A stretch of DNA of 21,136 nucleotides from 01-FULL-43-15b sp964472675 (lineage in GTDB: Bacteria > Patescibacteriota > Microgenomatia > UBA8517 > UBA10165): assembly GCA_964472675.1 (NCBI GenBank), contig CAYYLO010000018.1:1-21136 (forward strand), written 5' to 3'. The position numbers were made by a program, and so were the translations under genes. Of this stretch, positions 1 to 7,566 are shown one piece after another; within the stretch, counting starts at the first letter, position 1; each line of letters begins with the position of its first letter. The notes beneath the pieces were generated by a model. It saw only the letters and a list, made by a program, of their open reading frames with translations, did not search any database and was not told the DNA's origin.

Positions 1-739
1 CATTTACATAATCATCACTACTATCAAAGTTAAGCGACCCACTGTATTTTCCTGTAGCTCCATTAGTCCAGGCCTGGGTGGCTGTGGTTTGGGTGCCGGA
101 GGCCCCGATGGATAAAGTTCCGGTATTGCCATTAACTGAATGGTCGGAAGCAGTAGCAGTTGAACCGCCATCATTAAGAGTCCAATACCCCACCAATCCT
201 ACTACATTATCAAAATATGGCTGGGAGTTAGAGCCGGTGGGGGCAGCAGGATTGCCATAGTACATATAGATAGTCATGGCAGTGGTATTTTTAGGGACTA
301 AATCTACCATCACCCAGATTTTAGTAGCGGTGGTAGTACATCCTGAATCAATATAATAGGGAAGGAGTTTACCGCTGGTATTAGTAAACCTTAAATCCTG
401 GCAGGATGATTGCATTTTTCCTGATCCTATCCCATTGGCTCCGGTAGAAGTATCTACTGTCAGTAACATCTGGAGATTAGAGATATCGGAAGAATTAGAG
501 GCAACCGTTACACTAACTGCTTTTCTATATGCCCAGTCATCATTAAACCAGACTGCCTTGGCTGGCTTCTGGGCCCATGGCCCGAATAAAAAGATGGAAG
601 AGGCGGAGGAGAGAAGGATTAGAAGGGTTAGGAATAAGGCAATGGCTTTTTGGGCGAGGGCCGGCAGTTTCCGATAACCGGGGCAATAGCGGGCAAAGAT
701 GAAGAAAAAGAGGGTGTAGAGAGAGAAAAACTTTTTCAT
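1..739 (-). CDS. Secreted DUF2341 / LamG-like surface protein, partial (C terminus beyond the window)
   Basis: The reverse-strand frame is open from an ATG at 739 to the window edge, giving 246 codons without a stop; the C terminus is missing. Residues about 30-52 form a hydrophobic segment and are followed by AKA-VWF, which suggests a signal peptide or N-terminal anchor. Residues about 64-165 (WFNDDWAYRKAVSV, then DLRFTNTSGK, then IYMYYGNPAA) match what I know of DUF2341, a beta-rich domain of large bacterial surface proteins. From about residue 182 (GLVGYWTLNDG, then D-x-S-x-N-G-N-x-G-T) it looks like the start of a LamG/concanavalin-type jelly roll, a sugar- or ligand-binding fold. The start overlaps the stop of the upstream gene as ATGA, so the pair is probably translationally coupled. 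The ligand is unknown. Confidence is high for a secreted DUF2341 protein. Confidence 0.85.
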   Translation of the reverse strand, partial: MKKFFSLYTLFFFIFARYCPGYRKLPALAQKAIALFLTLLILLSSASSIFLFGPWAQKPAKAVWFNDDWAYRKAVSVTVASNSSDISNLQMLLTVDTSTGANGIGSGKMQSSCQDLRFTNTSGKLLPYYIDSGCTTTATKIWVMVDLVPKNTTAMTIYMYYGNPAAPTGSNSQPYFDNVVGLVGYWTLNDGGSTATASDHSVNGNTGTLSIGASGTQTTATQAWTNGATGKYSGSLNFDSSDDYVN

Positions 740-978
740 CGGGAGCCTTTCTTTTTCTTGTACTCAAGGCGGCGGTTTAGGAGCTTTTCATTGTAGCCGC
801 CTTCGGTCCTGTGCTTTTCTTCGACCGCGTTCATTTGTCGGTCAAGGAGGTAGCCTGCGCGGATAAGCAAGTCGATTTCGTAGTTTGCGTAGTATTGTGG
901 AACAAAATCCCACCCCAAATCAAAAGCAATTTGGGCTAACTTATAACTGATTAATTGTTTATATCCTGCTTCTGCCAT
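736..978 (-). CDS. Four helix bundle suffix domain protein, apparently internally deleted
   Basis: This encodes an 80-aa protein with an ATG start and a good ribosome binding site (AAGGA, about 6 nt upstream). Residues 1-33 (AGYKQLISYKLAQIAFDLGWDF) resemble the N terminus of 'four helix bundle suffix domain' proteins, the S23-like family. Residues about 36-78 (IRAGYLLDRQMNAVEEKH, then TEGGYNEKLLNRRLEY) resemble the C-terminal suffix of the same family. As I recall them, full-length members are roughly 180-210 aa, so the central helices seem to be missing through an in-frame deletion near residue 34. The family's function is unknown, and its members often sit next to mobile or variable loci. 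It overlaps the following DUF2341 gene by 4 nt. It may be a remnant or a minimal functional version. Confidence 0.7.
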   Translation of the reverse strand: MAEAGYKQLISYKLAQIAFDLGWDFVPQYYANYEIDLLIRAGYLLDRQMNAVEEKHRTEGGYNEKLLNRRLEYKKKKGSR

Positions 979-1067
979 TCTAATCCTTCAGTTTCATCTT
1001 TTCCGTCTACTTCTTCTGCTGAAAATACCTCGGAATTTTCATATGTTTTGAGCGTAACAGCACCCCT

Positions 1068-1133
1068 TGTCATTCCCGCGAAAGCGGGAATCTATACAGA
1101 TATTTTTGGGTCCCCGCCTTCGCGGGGATGACA
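1068..1133. repeat. Palindromic TGTCA...TGACA element, type A (intergenic)
   Basis: This 66-nt element starts with TGTCATTCCCGCG and ends with CGCGGGGATGACA. Each end also contains its own small hairpin (CCCGCGAAAGCGGG and CCCCGCCTTCGCGGGG), and the two are joined by an A/T-rich centre. A closely related copy lies inside the giant gene at 7137-7204 and diverged copies occur at 20323-20378 and 21038-21100. Here it lies between the end of the giant gene and the four-helix-bundle gene, where it could act as a bidirectional terminator or mRNA-stabilising hairpin. Confidence 0.85.
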
Positions 1134-1140
1134 CGGAGTG

Positions 1141-4100
1141 TCAATTAACTATCAACCACTTAAACTTTAGGTCTGTGGTTCTAGTTTCTGTAATTTCTAC
1201 TTTAAAGGATTTTCCAGAAATTTTCTCGGTGACAGCCAGAGTCCGTGAGGTCTTGGTTTCCGGCGTTACAAATATTGCCGAAGACGATGTGACAGCAGTT
1301 GTGCTGATGGTTACGGATGTGGCGCCGGCAGGGATGACGCCGGAACCTAAAGAGGTGGAATCAGTGTCAGTTGTGTCAACATTGTATTTTTTGGCTGTAA
1401 CGGATCCGGCGATTTTGACATTACCATGCTGGTCAATTGACACGCCATCGCCAAAGGCGTCTTGGAATTTCAAGGTACCAAGGACATTAAGGGTGACCGA
1501 GTTGTCATTCTGGTAAGCGTTAGCGCATCCAGAATCAGACTTCGGACAAGCCAGAGTGACATTTTCACCGATGACACTGCTGATTTGCAGCAGCCCGACG
1601 GTCATGTTGCCCGTTACCCCTAAGTCGCCGACATTGGTTTTGCCCAAAACGGTAAGAGACTTGTCAATCGTTAAGTCGGTTGAATCTTCGGCGGCGTACG
1701 GCGCCGTCAACCCCAGAACGCTAGAGGAATCCAGAGTATTCGGGTCAAGGGCAGAAAGGGAGCCCTGCGGGTCGGCAAAGGCTGTGTTGGCAAAGGCAAG
1801 GATCCGTCCAATTTTCAATTTACAATTTTCAATTTTCAATGAATTTTCAATGACGAAGCAATCTCCTCCATAATCCTCCAGCGCTTTCCCTATCACCTGT
1901 CCTGGTTTGGTGGCTTTCATGGCTACTCCGGGGGTGGACGAAGAAGTGAGATAATCTCCTTTTTCTATCGGGCCGTTTTCTGTTGAGACTTTGACGGGAA
2001 CGCGCCCTGATAAAGCAATGGGGTAGGAGGAGTAACCGGTTTCTGTCCCGTCACGAAGAACAATTCCGGGCTTTGTTGAGACAATGCCGATTGCTCTCCG
2101 GTCATAAGAAGTCTTAGACTTCTCAACAATGATAGAGGAGACTAAAGGATCACTGGAGGAGGTTGAAGGAACACTAACGATATCTCCTGCTTCAAGAGAT
2201 TCTTCCGAGACGTAAAGCTCTGACAAATCCGCTCCTGTTTGGGTAGCAGAAGTGTCCATCCAGTTGATCAAATTCCAGTTTGTTCCATCGCTTACAAAAG
2301 TAAAGATGTCTCCTGTTGCCCCTGTTGTTATATCTGCCCCGCCGCAGTTTAAGTTTGAGGATGTGCAGTCAAAGTCTGTAACCGAGTCGCCCAGTTCAAC
2401 AACAAGGATTTGGCCGTTGTGGCCGCTTGTAAAGTTGGAAATAAGAGTGGGGTCTGTTGTATTGGCTGTGACAAAATGGGAGCTGTCAGCAACTGAAGGT
2501 GTGGTTGAATTGGCAGTCAGCGTTGCTTGCGCGCCAAGAGCAACTGGCCCGTCAAACCTCGAAGCGCCACTGTCAACCCAAAGCGAGTAATTATTGCTAA
2601 TGGTTAAATTTGTTCCGGCAGTTATGGCCCCGTTTATATAAACTGTAGCGCCGTTATCAATAGTTCTGGGTGTACCATCTGCATTTAAAGTGAGGTTATT
2701 AAATTGATATAACCGTTGGTTGGCAAAGTTGCCTGCTACGTTAGTCGCTTGTGTTGGAGCAGTTGTAAAAGCGCTTGCTTCAGCAGTTCCGGGATAAATT
2801 GGAGGACTTATTTCTATACTGTGGTCACTGCTTTTCCCTCCTCCTTGTATTTTTAACTTTGCGCCAACAGCGCTCGAGTAAAGAGGAGAAAATACACTTG
2901 TGCCAAATCGGGTAGTTCCTACAGCATCCCAGATGCTACCTGAACCTGAGTAAGAAAGATAAGAAACTCCCCCGATAGCCACAGCCCCATTAACGTCCAA
3001 TAGGGCAGCAGGAGTAGTTGTTCCGATCCCGACATTGCCTCCGGCGAAGATAGCAGCGTAGTTGGTATCTGCTCCTGTTGGGGACTCGACATAAAGACCA
3101 TACTTAGTCGATGCTCCGTTCGTTGAAGCTGTTGCATCATTGGCAACATACAATCCAAATTGGTTGACAGTCCCGGCATCTGCGGCATGAGTTGCCAAAG
3201 TTTTAAAATACCCGCCATAGACAGTGGTTGTGCCGGTTGTTGGTCCGGTTGACTGGGGGTTAAAATACCCGCCGTACATATTAATGACAGAGCTGGCATT
3301 AATGTTGGCACCACTATTAACAGGGATGCTTCTTAGTCCGTAATTACTTCTGGTTGTGGCTCCCAATACTCCGGTTGAAGAAGTGGCTAAATCAGCAGCA
3401 ATCATGGTATCTCCTGTGGTTGAGCTGGATGTAACTGTTGAATAAAGCCCGACTCCGGTCTTGGCAGCAGCGCCTGTCAAAGCTAAAGTAGAGTAGAGGT
3501 TATAGTCAGTATTGGCCGAAGTAGTTGAATCAGCTCCATTGATATATTGCCCATAACCTGTTACAGCAGCCCCGGCGAAAGTCGGAGCTATATTGACTAA
3601 TTTTCCGGTAGTAAGAGTGGTTGAGGAAAGATTCATGCCGACTCCTGTTGTTAAGGTAGCATTGGTAAAATCAAGTCCTGTGCCGGTGGTGATTGCCGGG
3701 TTAAAAACAATTGAGCCTTGGTTGTATGTGGAAAGCACTAGATTCGAAGAATCAAAACTTTCTCCTGCTGCAAGATTAAGAGAAGCTTGGGAGTTAATAA
3801 AGCTGGCTGTCGGATTACTAAATACCAGATCATAAGCAATCGAAACATCTCCCGGAGCGGTTTCAGAGAAGGGAAGAGCAGAAGTAACAGTTGTTTTGGC
3901 AACCGAGAAAAGAGGGCTGGAAGCGTCCACCACATTGAGTATATTGCCGGTAAAGTTGGTGGCATTGGCTCCCAAATTAAGTCTTAGAATATCTCCGGTG
4001 GCGCCTGTAGTTGGCGCGGCAGTAGGGGAGTAATCCAGGAAATTTAAATTTCCGGTAAAGCCGGTGGTAACTGTGCCCGGGATATAAGAAGAAGAAAAAA

Positions 4101-7100
4101 GGCTTCCGCTTGTCAGAGCTGTGGCAGTGGAAGAAATATTAAACACTTTGCCGGTGGTTAAAGTCGTTGTGGTTTCCAGATTCATTAAATTACCAGTGGT
4201 TAAAGATGTTGAGGAAATATCCACAACTCCGGCTGTATTGATTCCCGCGCCAATAGTGGTGGCAGTGTTGTTGGTGACAGAAAGACCTGCTGCGTCATCG
4301 TCGTCAGTTATCGCGAGTGATCCGTCAGAGATTACTGCGTCGCCCGCGGTTAAAGTCAACATGTTTGAGCCTTCCAGTCCGGCAATGGTGGTATTGCCGT
4401 CTTCGCCGACAGTAAAAACAGCTGCTCCGCCTGTAGCATCCCAACCTCTAAGATAATACCCGCCAGCCAGTGTGCCTTCGGTTAGTTCCAGGTTCAAAAG
4501 CGCACCAGTAGTTAAGGATGTAGAGACAAGGTTCGCGACTCCAAGAGAGGAAGAAGCGCCGAGGGTTGTGGCTGTATTGTTGGTTAGAAGGAGTCCGTTC
4601 GCGGTGTTTGACGTATCAACAATATCAAGTTTTGTACTGGGAGTAGCTGTCCCTATCCCCACATTCCCCCCTGATTGCACTACAAAGCGACTTGTCCCTG
4701 CAAGTTGTGCGTCAATTAGGTTTCCAGTAAATACGCTCCTAGCATTTACTGCAAGTTCAGTACCATTTGAAGAACCAACAAAATAACCTGCTGTGCTTCC
4801 GTCAAATAGATTGTAACCACCGATAGACAACATTCCGTAATTAGCAGAACTTGCCCCACCCTGATCGTCGCTATCCATCAGGACATGAGAATCGTTATAC
4901 ATTTTTAAAATAGTTCTTGAGCCTCCATTACGAAAGGTCATTGTGCCACCATGTACAGCTGCTGATATATAAACGGGAATATACATGTTGTGGTTGGTAT
5001 TTCCATCTGAAAGAACACCGAACACTCTAGTTCCAGCTTGTTGGGCATCTATAAGCATACGATGGGTACTGGCACCGGATGGGGCATTTATTCCCAATCC
5101 TGTGCCATTGGTATACCATCCTGTAGAAGTTGTCCCTGATGGTTCTATTAATAGTTGTGGTTTGGTGGTGGTGGCATCTCCTCCTGTAAACCAGGTTCCA
5201 GTCAGGTTAACAGGGGGTGTTGATGCAGCTCCATTGACAGAGAATATTGATTGTCCTCCTGCAACCTGAAGTCCATAGTTAGTAGTAGCTCCGCTTGCGG
5301 AGAAATATCCGGCAACATTAGTAGAAGTTGTTCCGGTATCTGTGACAGCCGAGTAAAGTCCGTAAGCTGTATGGGAAGCATTAGCATTTGTCCCGCTTCG
5401 AGCTAGATTGAGGAGGTATGATGTACCACTGGCTCCACCGGCTGTGGAGGTGCTTGTTAGTGATAACCCGTTTCCGGTAGTCAGCCCGTCAACCGATAAA
5501 GACAAGCCGTTTCCGGTAGTGACGGAATCAGCTGTAAAATTAATGGCATTGCTTGATGCCCCGGTCGCGGTAACAGCAAAAGCATTGGTAGTATTGTCGG
5601 ACGAGTAGGAGACAATATCATTGGCAGTAGCAGGAGAAACAGTTGTTGAGGAGCGTTGCCAATATCCAACTCCCTGTCCGCTTGCTCCGATGACGGTTCC
5701 CTGTACCGTAATATTGCCGTTGGCATCCATTCTTAATTTCTCGGTCCCGCCAACAGCAATACCAAAAAGAGTGTAGTCGCCAGTAGCAGAAGCGGGATTA
5801 ATATAGATGACTCCATCGCCAACTGCGGTACCGGTTGGAAGTGAGGTAAAAGTTGACTGTCCGCCGATTGTGGCAACGCCGGAAAGATAGAGCTTGCTCC
5901 ACTGCAGAGAAGCAGAGCCTAAGGCATAAGTCCCGTCAGCAGAGGGGATAATATCTGAGGCCACGCGGCCGGTGAGGATAACCGTGTCGGTTGAGGCGTC
6001 ACCTAGGGTGGCGTTGCCATTTACGGCTAAGGTGGAGGAAAGTGTGGTGGCTCCGGTTACTGACAGTGTTGAGGAGAGAGTGCTAGCGCCCGATACAGTA
6101 AGAGTGCTAGAGGCAGAAATGGTTGTAAAGGCGCCGGTTGAGGCGGACGAGGCGCCGATTGGCGTGCTGTTTATAGTGCCTCCCGAAAGGGTTAAATCAT
6201 CGGCAACGTCTGCATTGGTAATACAGGCCGAACAGCCTCCTCGTCCGCGGACTGTATCTAGTTTAGAACTGTTTGTTATAGTTAAGCCGTCTATTGACAT
6301 ATCTGTTCCGGCAATCAGTTTTAAGGCGCCTACTTTGCCCTGAAGAGAGCTGACAACTTCTGAGGCCGGCAAAACTTCTTTCCCTCCGATTTGAAGTTCA
6401 CCCTCAATTCTGGTGGGAACGGTGATTTCAAGCTGGAGGTTGCCGGACTCATCACTTGTGGAAAGGACACCGCTGGCAAAGTTGTATTGGTCAGCCGCCG
6501 CCAGGACTTGAGACGAAGGAACGTTTTTTGTCACTCTGGCTTGGCCAGAGTCGTTGGAGGGTGCGATTCTGGCGTCGCGTTTGCTCCCCAGAATGACACC
6601 TGTTCCCGACCAGACTGAAATGGTAATTACGCCAACCACTCCCAGGGAGAGAAGAATTGCGGCTTTGTCCCCCAAGCCTGTCATTCCGAACGGGGTGACA
6701 CGGGAACGCTTAAACCATGCGAGGGTGTCCAGCAGGGTCTTGAGTCTTTTTAGCGCTTCGCTAAACTTTCCTGGCGGAGCACCGGAGGACCAGAAGCCGG
6801 GGGAAGAAGCGTGGCCGTCGTCATTCTGGAAGGAGCGTGAGCGGGGGTTTGCCCCCGGGATGACACTGTGTTGTGCATCCTTCACCTGTTGGTAGAAGAC
6901 TGGCTGCCTATTGGCAATCAGGGCATTTAACTCCCGTAGGCAGTAGCGGCGTTGCCCGCCTTGGGTTCTCAAGGGGGTAAGCTTTCCTGCTTTTTCCCAG
7001 TTTCTCAAGGTATCCGGTGAGACACCAATATATTTTGCTGCGTCATTAATGGAGATTAGGCGGTGTGTGGGGAGGGAGGAGTTGGTGATGAGTGACGAGT

Positions 7101-7284
7101 GGTGAGTGGTGCGGGTGTCATTCCCGCGCCCCCACCTGTCATTCCCGCGTAGGCGGGAACCTATACAAATAAATTTTTGGATCCCTGATTTTGCAGGGAT
7201 GACACTGTGAATGTGGGAACGCAAAACACGGCAGAGGCGGCGCGCAAGCGGTTTAGTTAAAAGGTTAAATACTTTAGCAGACAT
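1141..7284 (-). CDS. Giant MerR-HTH / transmembrane / fibre-repeat surface protein (about 2047 aa)
   Basis: I chose the ATG at 7284; the frame also extends to a TTG at 7305. Residues about 77-123 (SINDAAKYIGVSPDTLRNWE, then GGQRRY) are a MerR/excisionase-type winged HTH. Residues about 207-233 (AAILLSLGVVGVITISVWSG) form a membrane helix. Nearly everything after it is Ser/Thr/Gly-rich, low-complexity, beta-type sequence with recurring units such as LTTGxxxNLSST. Two GNVGIGT-x-TP-x-x-x-LDV motifs lie near residues 870 and 1420; this motif is common in phage tail fibres and adhesins. A conserved domain at about 1682-1805 (VPVKVSTENGPI, then LTSSSTPGVAMKATKPG) is shared with the c-like protein of the neighbouring ATPase operon. 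The N-terminal third is interrupted by several in-frame palindromic repeats. The likely topology is DNA-binding domain inside and fibre outside. The gene has its own promoter and lies just downstream of the F1-like operon on the same strand. Confidence 0.85.
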   Translation of the reverse strand: MSAKVFNLLTKPLARRLCRVLRSHIHSVIPAKSGIQKFICIGSRLRGNDRWGRGNDTRTTHHSSLITNSSLPTHRLISINDAAKYIGVSPDTLRNWEKAGKLTPLRTQGGQRRYCLRELNALIANRQPVFYQQVKDAQHSVIPGANPRSRSFQNDDGHASSPGFWSSGAPPGKFSEALKRLKTLLDTLAWFKRSRVTPFGMTGLGDKAAILLSLGVVGVITISVWSGTGVILGSKRDARIAPSNDSGQARVTKNVPSSQVLAAADQYNFASGVLSTSDESGNLQLEITVPTRIEGELQIGGKEVLPASEVVSSLQGKVGALKLIAGTDMSIDGLTITNSSKLDTVRGRGGCSACITNADVADDLTLSGGTINSTPIGASSASTGAFTTISASSTLTVSGASTLSSTLSVTGATTLSSTLAVNGNATLGDASTDTVILTGRVASDIIPSADGTYALGSASLQWSKLYLSGVATIGGQSTFTSLPTGTAVGDGVIYINPASATGDYTLFGIAVGGTEKLRMDANGNITVQGTVIGASGQGVGYWQRSSTTVSPATANDIVSYSSDNTTNAFAVTATGASSNAINFTADSVTTGNGLSLSVDGLTTGNGLSLTSTSTAGGASGTSYLLNLARSGTNANASHTAYGLYSAVTDTGTTSTNVAGYFSASGATTNYGLQVAGGQSIFSVNGAASTPPVNLTGTWFTGGDATTTKPQLLIEPSGTTSTGWYTNGTGLGINAPSGASTHRMLIDAQQAGTRVFGVLSDGNTNHNMYIPVYISAAVHGGTMTFRNGGSRTILKMYNDSHVLMDSDDQGGASSANYGMLSIGGYNLFDGSTAGYFVGSSNGTELAVNARSVFTGNLIDAQLAGTSRFVVQSGGNVGIGTATPSTKLDIVDTSNTANGLLLTNNTATTLGASSSLGVANLVSTSLTTGALLNLELTEGTLAGGYYLRGWDATGGAAVFTVGEDGNTTIAGLEGSNMLTLTAGDAVISDGSLAITDDDDAAGLSVTNNTATTIGAGINTAGVVDISSTSLTTGNLMNLETTTTLTTGKVFNISSTATALTSGSLFSSSYIPGTVTTGFTGNLNFLDYSPTAAPTTGATGDILRLNLGANATNFTGNILNVVDASSPLFSVAKTTVTSALPFSETAPGDVSIAYDLVFSNPTASFINSQASLNLAAGESFDSSNLVLSTYNQGSIVFNPAITTGTGLDFTNATLTTGVGMNLSSTTLTTGKLVNIAPTFAGAAVTGYGQYINGADSTTSANTDYNLYSTLALTGAAAKTGVGLYSTVTSSSTTGDTMIAADLATSSTGVLGATTRSNYGLRSIPVNSGANINASSVINMYGGYFNPQSTGPTTGTTTVYGGYFKTLATHAADAGTVNQFGLYVANDATASTNGASTKYGLYVESPTGADTNYAAIFAGGNVGIGTTTPAALLDVNGAVAIGGVSYLSYSGSGSIWDAVGTTRFGTSVFSPLYSSAVGAKLKIQGGGKSSDHSIEISPPIYPGTAEASAFTTAPTQATNVAGNFANQRLYQFNNLTLNADGTPRTIDNGATVYINGAITAGTNLTISNNYSLWVDSGASRFDGPVALGAQATLTANSTTPSVADSSHFVTANTTDPTLISNFTSGHNGQILVVELGDSVTDFDCTSSNLNCGGADITTGATGDIFTFVSDGTNWNLINWMDTSATQTGADLSELYVSEESLEAGDIVSVPSTSSSDPLVSSIIVEKSKTSYDRRAIGIVSTKPGIVLRDGTETGYSSYPIALSGRVPVKVSTENGPIEKGDYLTSSSTPGVAMKATKPGQVIGKALEDYGGDCFVIENSLKIENCKLKIGRILAFANTAFADPQGSLSALDPNTLDSSSVLGLTAPYAAEDSTDLTIDKSLTVLGKTNVGDLGVTGNMTVGLLQISSVIGENVTLACPKSDSGCANAYQNDNSVTLNVLGTLKFQDAFGDGVSIDQHGNVKIAGSVTAKKYNVDTTDTDSTSLGSGVIPAGATSVTISTTAVTSSSAIFVTPETKTSRTLAVTEKISGKSFKVEITETRTTDLKFKWLIVN
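1810..1851. repeat. AATTTTCAAT-type simple repeat in frame in the giant gene
   Basis: Tandem variants of AATTTTCAATTT/ACAATTTTCAA are read on the coding strand as residues IENSLKIENCKLKIG. This A/T-rich unit differs sharply from the flanking codon use, lies immediately after the conserved surface domain and breaks the Ser/Thr-rich composition. Similar strings commonly appear as intergenic dispersed repeats, so this looks like an insertion tolerated in a linker. Confidence 0.6.
6529..6598. repeat. Palindromic TGTCA...TGACA element, type C, in frame in the giant gene
   Basis: This 70-nt element has TGTCA/TGACA ends. Internal hairpin CTGGCTTGGCCAG lies on one side, and GATTCTGGCGTCGC with CCCCAGAATGACA on the other. 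The same core (GATTCTGGCGTCGC ... CCCCAGAATGACA) recurs at 15132-15194 in argS, where the frame is also kept. In this gene it encodes the stretch KRDARIAPSNDSGQARVTK, just outside the membrane helix. Confidence 0.8.
6679..6700. repeat. Short TGTCA...TGACA remnant in the giant gene
   Basis: TGTCATTCCGAA is followed by CGGGGTGACA, giving a 22-nt unit with the same terminal pentamers as the larger elements. It is read in frame as part of SRVTPFGMTG, directly before the membrane helix. It could be a deletion derivative of a palindromic element, but the short length makes this less certain. Confidence 0.45.
6819..6865. repeat. Palindromic element with GGGGG/CCCCC hairpin, in frame in the giant gene
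   Basis: The left end is CGTCATTCTGG and the right end is GGGATGACA, with the inner hairpin GCGGGGGTTTGCCCCCG. It is read in frame as the segment HSVIPGANPRSRSFQNDD, between the HTH and the membrane helix. Its ends match the other TGTCA-type elements, but its core is a different subtype. Confidence 0.65.
7137..7204. repeat. Palindromic TGTCA...TGACA element, type A, in frame in the giant gene
   Basis: This 68-nt copy of the type A element (TGTCATTCCCGCG ... GCAGGGATGACA) closely resembles the intergenic copy at 1068-1133, including the CTATACA and ATTTTTGG core. A partial extra copy (TGTCATTCCCGCG) starts at 7116. It is read as SVIPAKSGIQKFICIGSRLR, upstream of the HTH. A further tandem-like string of GAGTGACGAGTGGTGAGTGG at about 7088-7110 is also translated. 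Confidence 0.8.
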
Positions 7285-7344
7285 GGGCAGCAGTTTCAGC
7301 CTCAAAACTTAGGAAATTTTCCAAGTTTCACAGAGCCTATATCC

Positions 7345-7372
7345 ATCCTAATGGTTCCGCTTAATTTGTCAA
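7345..7372 (-). promoter_or_regulatory. Sigma-70-type promoter of the giant surface protein gene
   Basis: On the minus strand a perfect TTGACA (7372-7367) is followed after 16 nt by TAGGAT (7350-7345). The predicted start near 7338 gives a leader of about 54 nt to the ATG at 7284. This supports separate transcription of the fibre gene from the ATPase operon upstream. Confidence 0.6.
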
Positions 7373-7377
7373 TAGTC

Positions 7378-7399
7378 TTTTTGCAAAAAAATGCAAAAA
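7378..7399. promoter_or_regulatory. Dyad TTTTTGCA-N6-TGCAAAAA upstream of the -35 box
   Basis: A perfect 8-bp inverted repeat with a 6-nt A-rich spacer ends 5 bp upstream of the TTGACA of the giant gene's promoter. It could be an operator, perhaps for the MerR-type domain of that protein, or the tail of a terminator for the upstream operon. The sequence does not decide between these. Confidence 0.45.
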
Positions 7400-7460
7400 A
7401 TGAGGAAATTGGGGGAAAAAATTAATCAAGTGAAAATACCCATTTCATTTCGAACTATTC

Positions 7461-7558
7461 TGTCATATCGAACGTTAGTGAGATATCCCGTTATCCTGCC
7501 GGGATCTCTCGTCGCCAAGCCTCCTCGAGATGACACGTGTGTCTTCTCGGATGACACG
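7461..7558. repeat. Palindromic TGTCA...TGACA element, type B, after the ATPase operon
   Basis: TGTCATATCGAACG ... CCTCGAGATGACA (7461-7535) is a type B element with the internal GATATCCCG and CGGGATCTC arms. It is followed by a second partial unit (TGTGTCTTCTCGGATGACACG, to 7558). It lies directly downstream of the epsilon gene's stop on the transcribed strand and may serve as the operon's terminator hairpin. No T-run follows. Confidence 0.75.
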
Positions 7559-7566
7559 TTGTGGGG

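Noticed and set aside
951..1073. A 40-codon minus-strand frame starting at an ATG within the palindromic element and overlapping the four-helix-bundle gene (residues include VFSAEEVDGKDETEGLEW).
   Set aside because: Its start lies within a repeat, it overlaps a better-supported gene by 28 nt and I recognise no family. It might be the tail of a decayed gene.
1067..6895. Plus-strand open frames across the giant gene.
   Set aside because: They are antisense shadows of the biased Ser/Thr/Gly codon use of the minus-strand gene, and none shows a recognisable domain.
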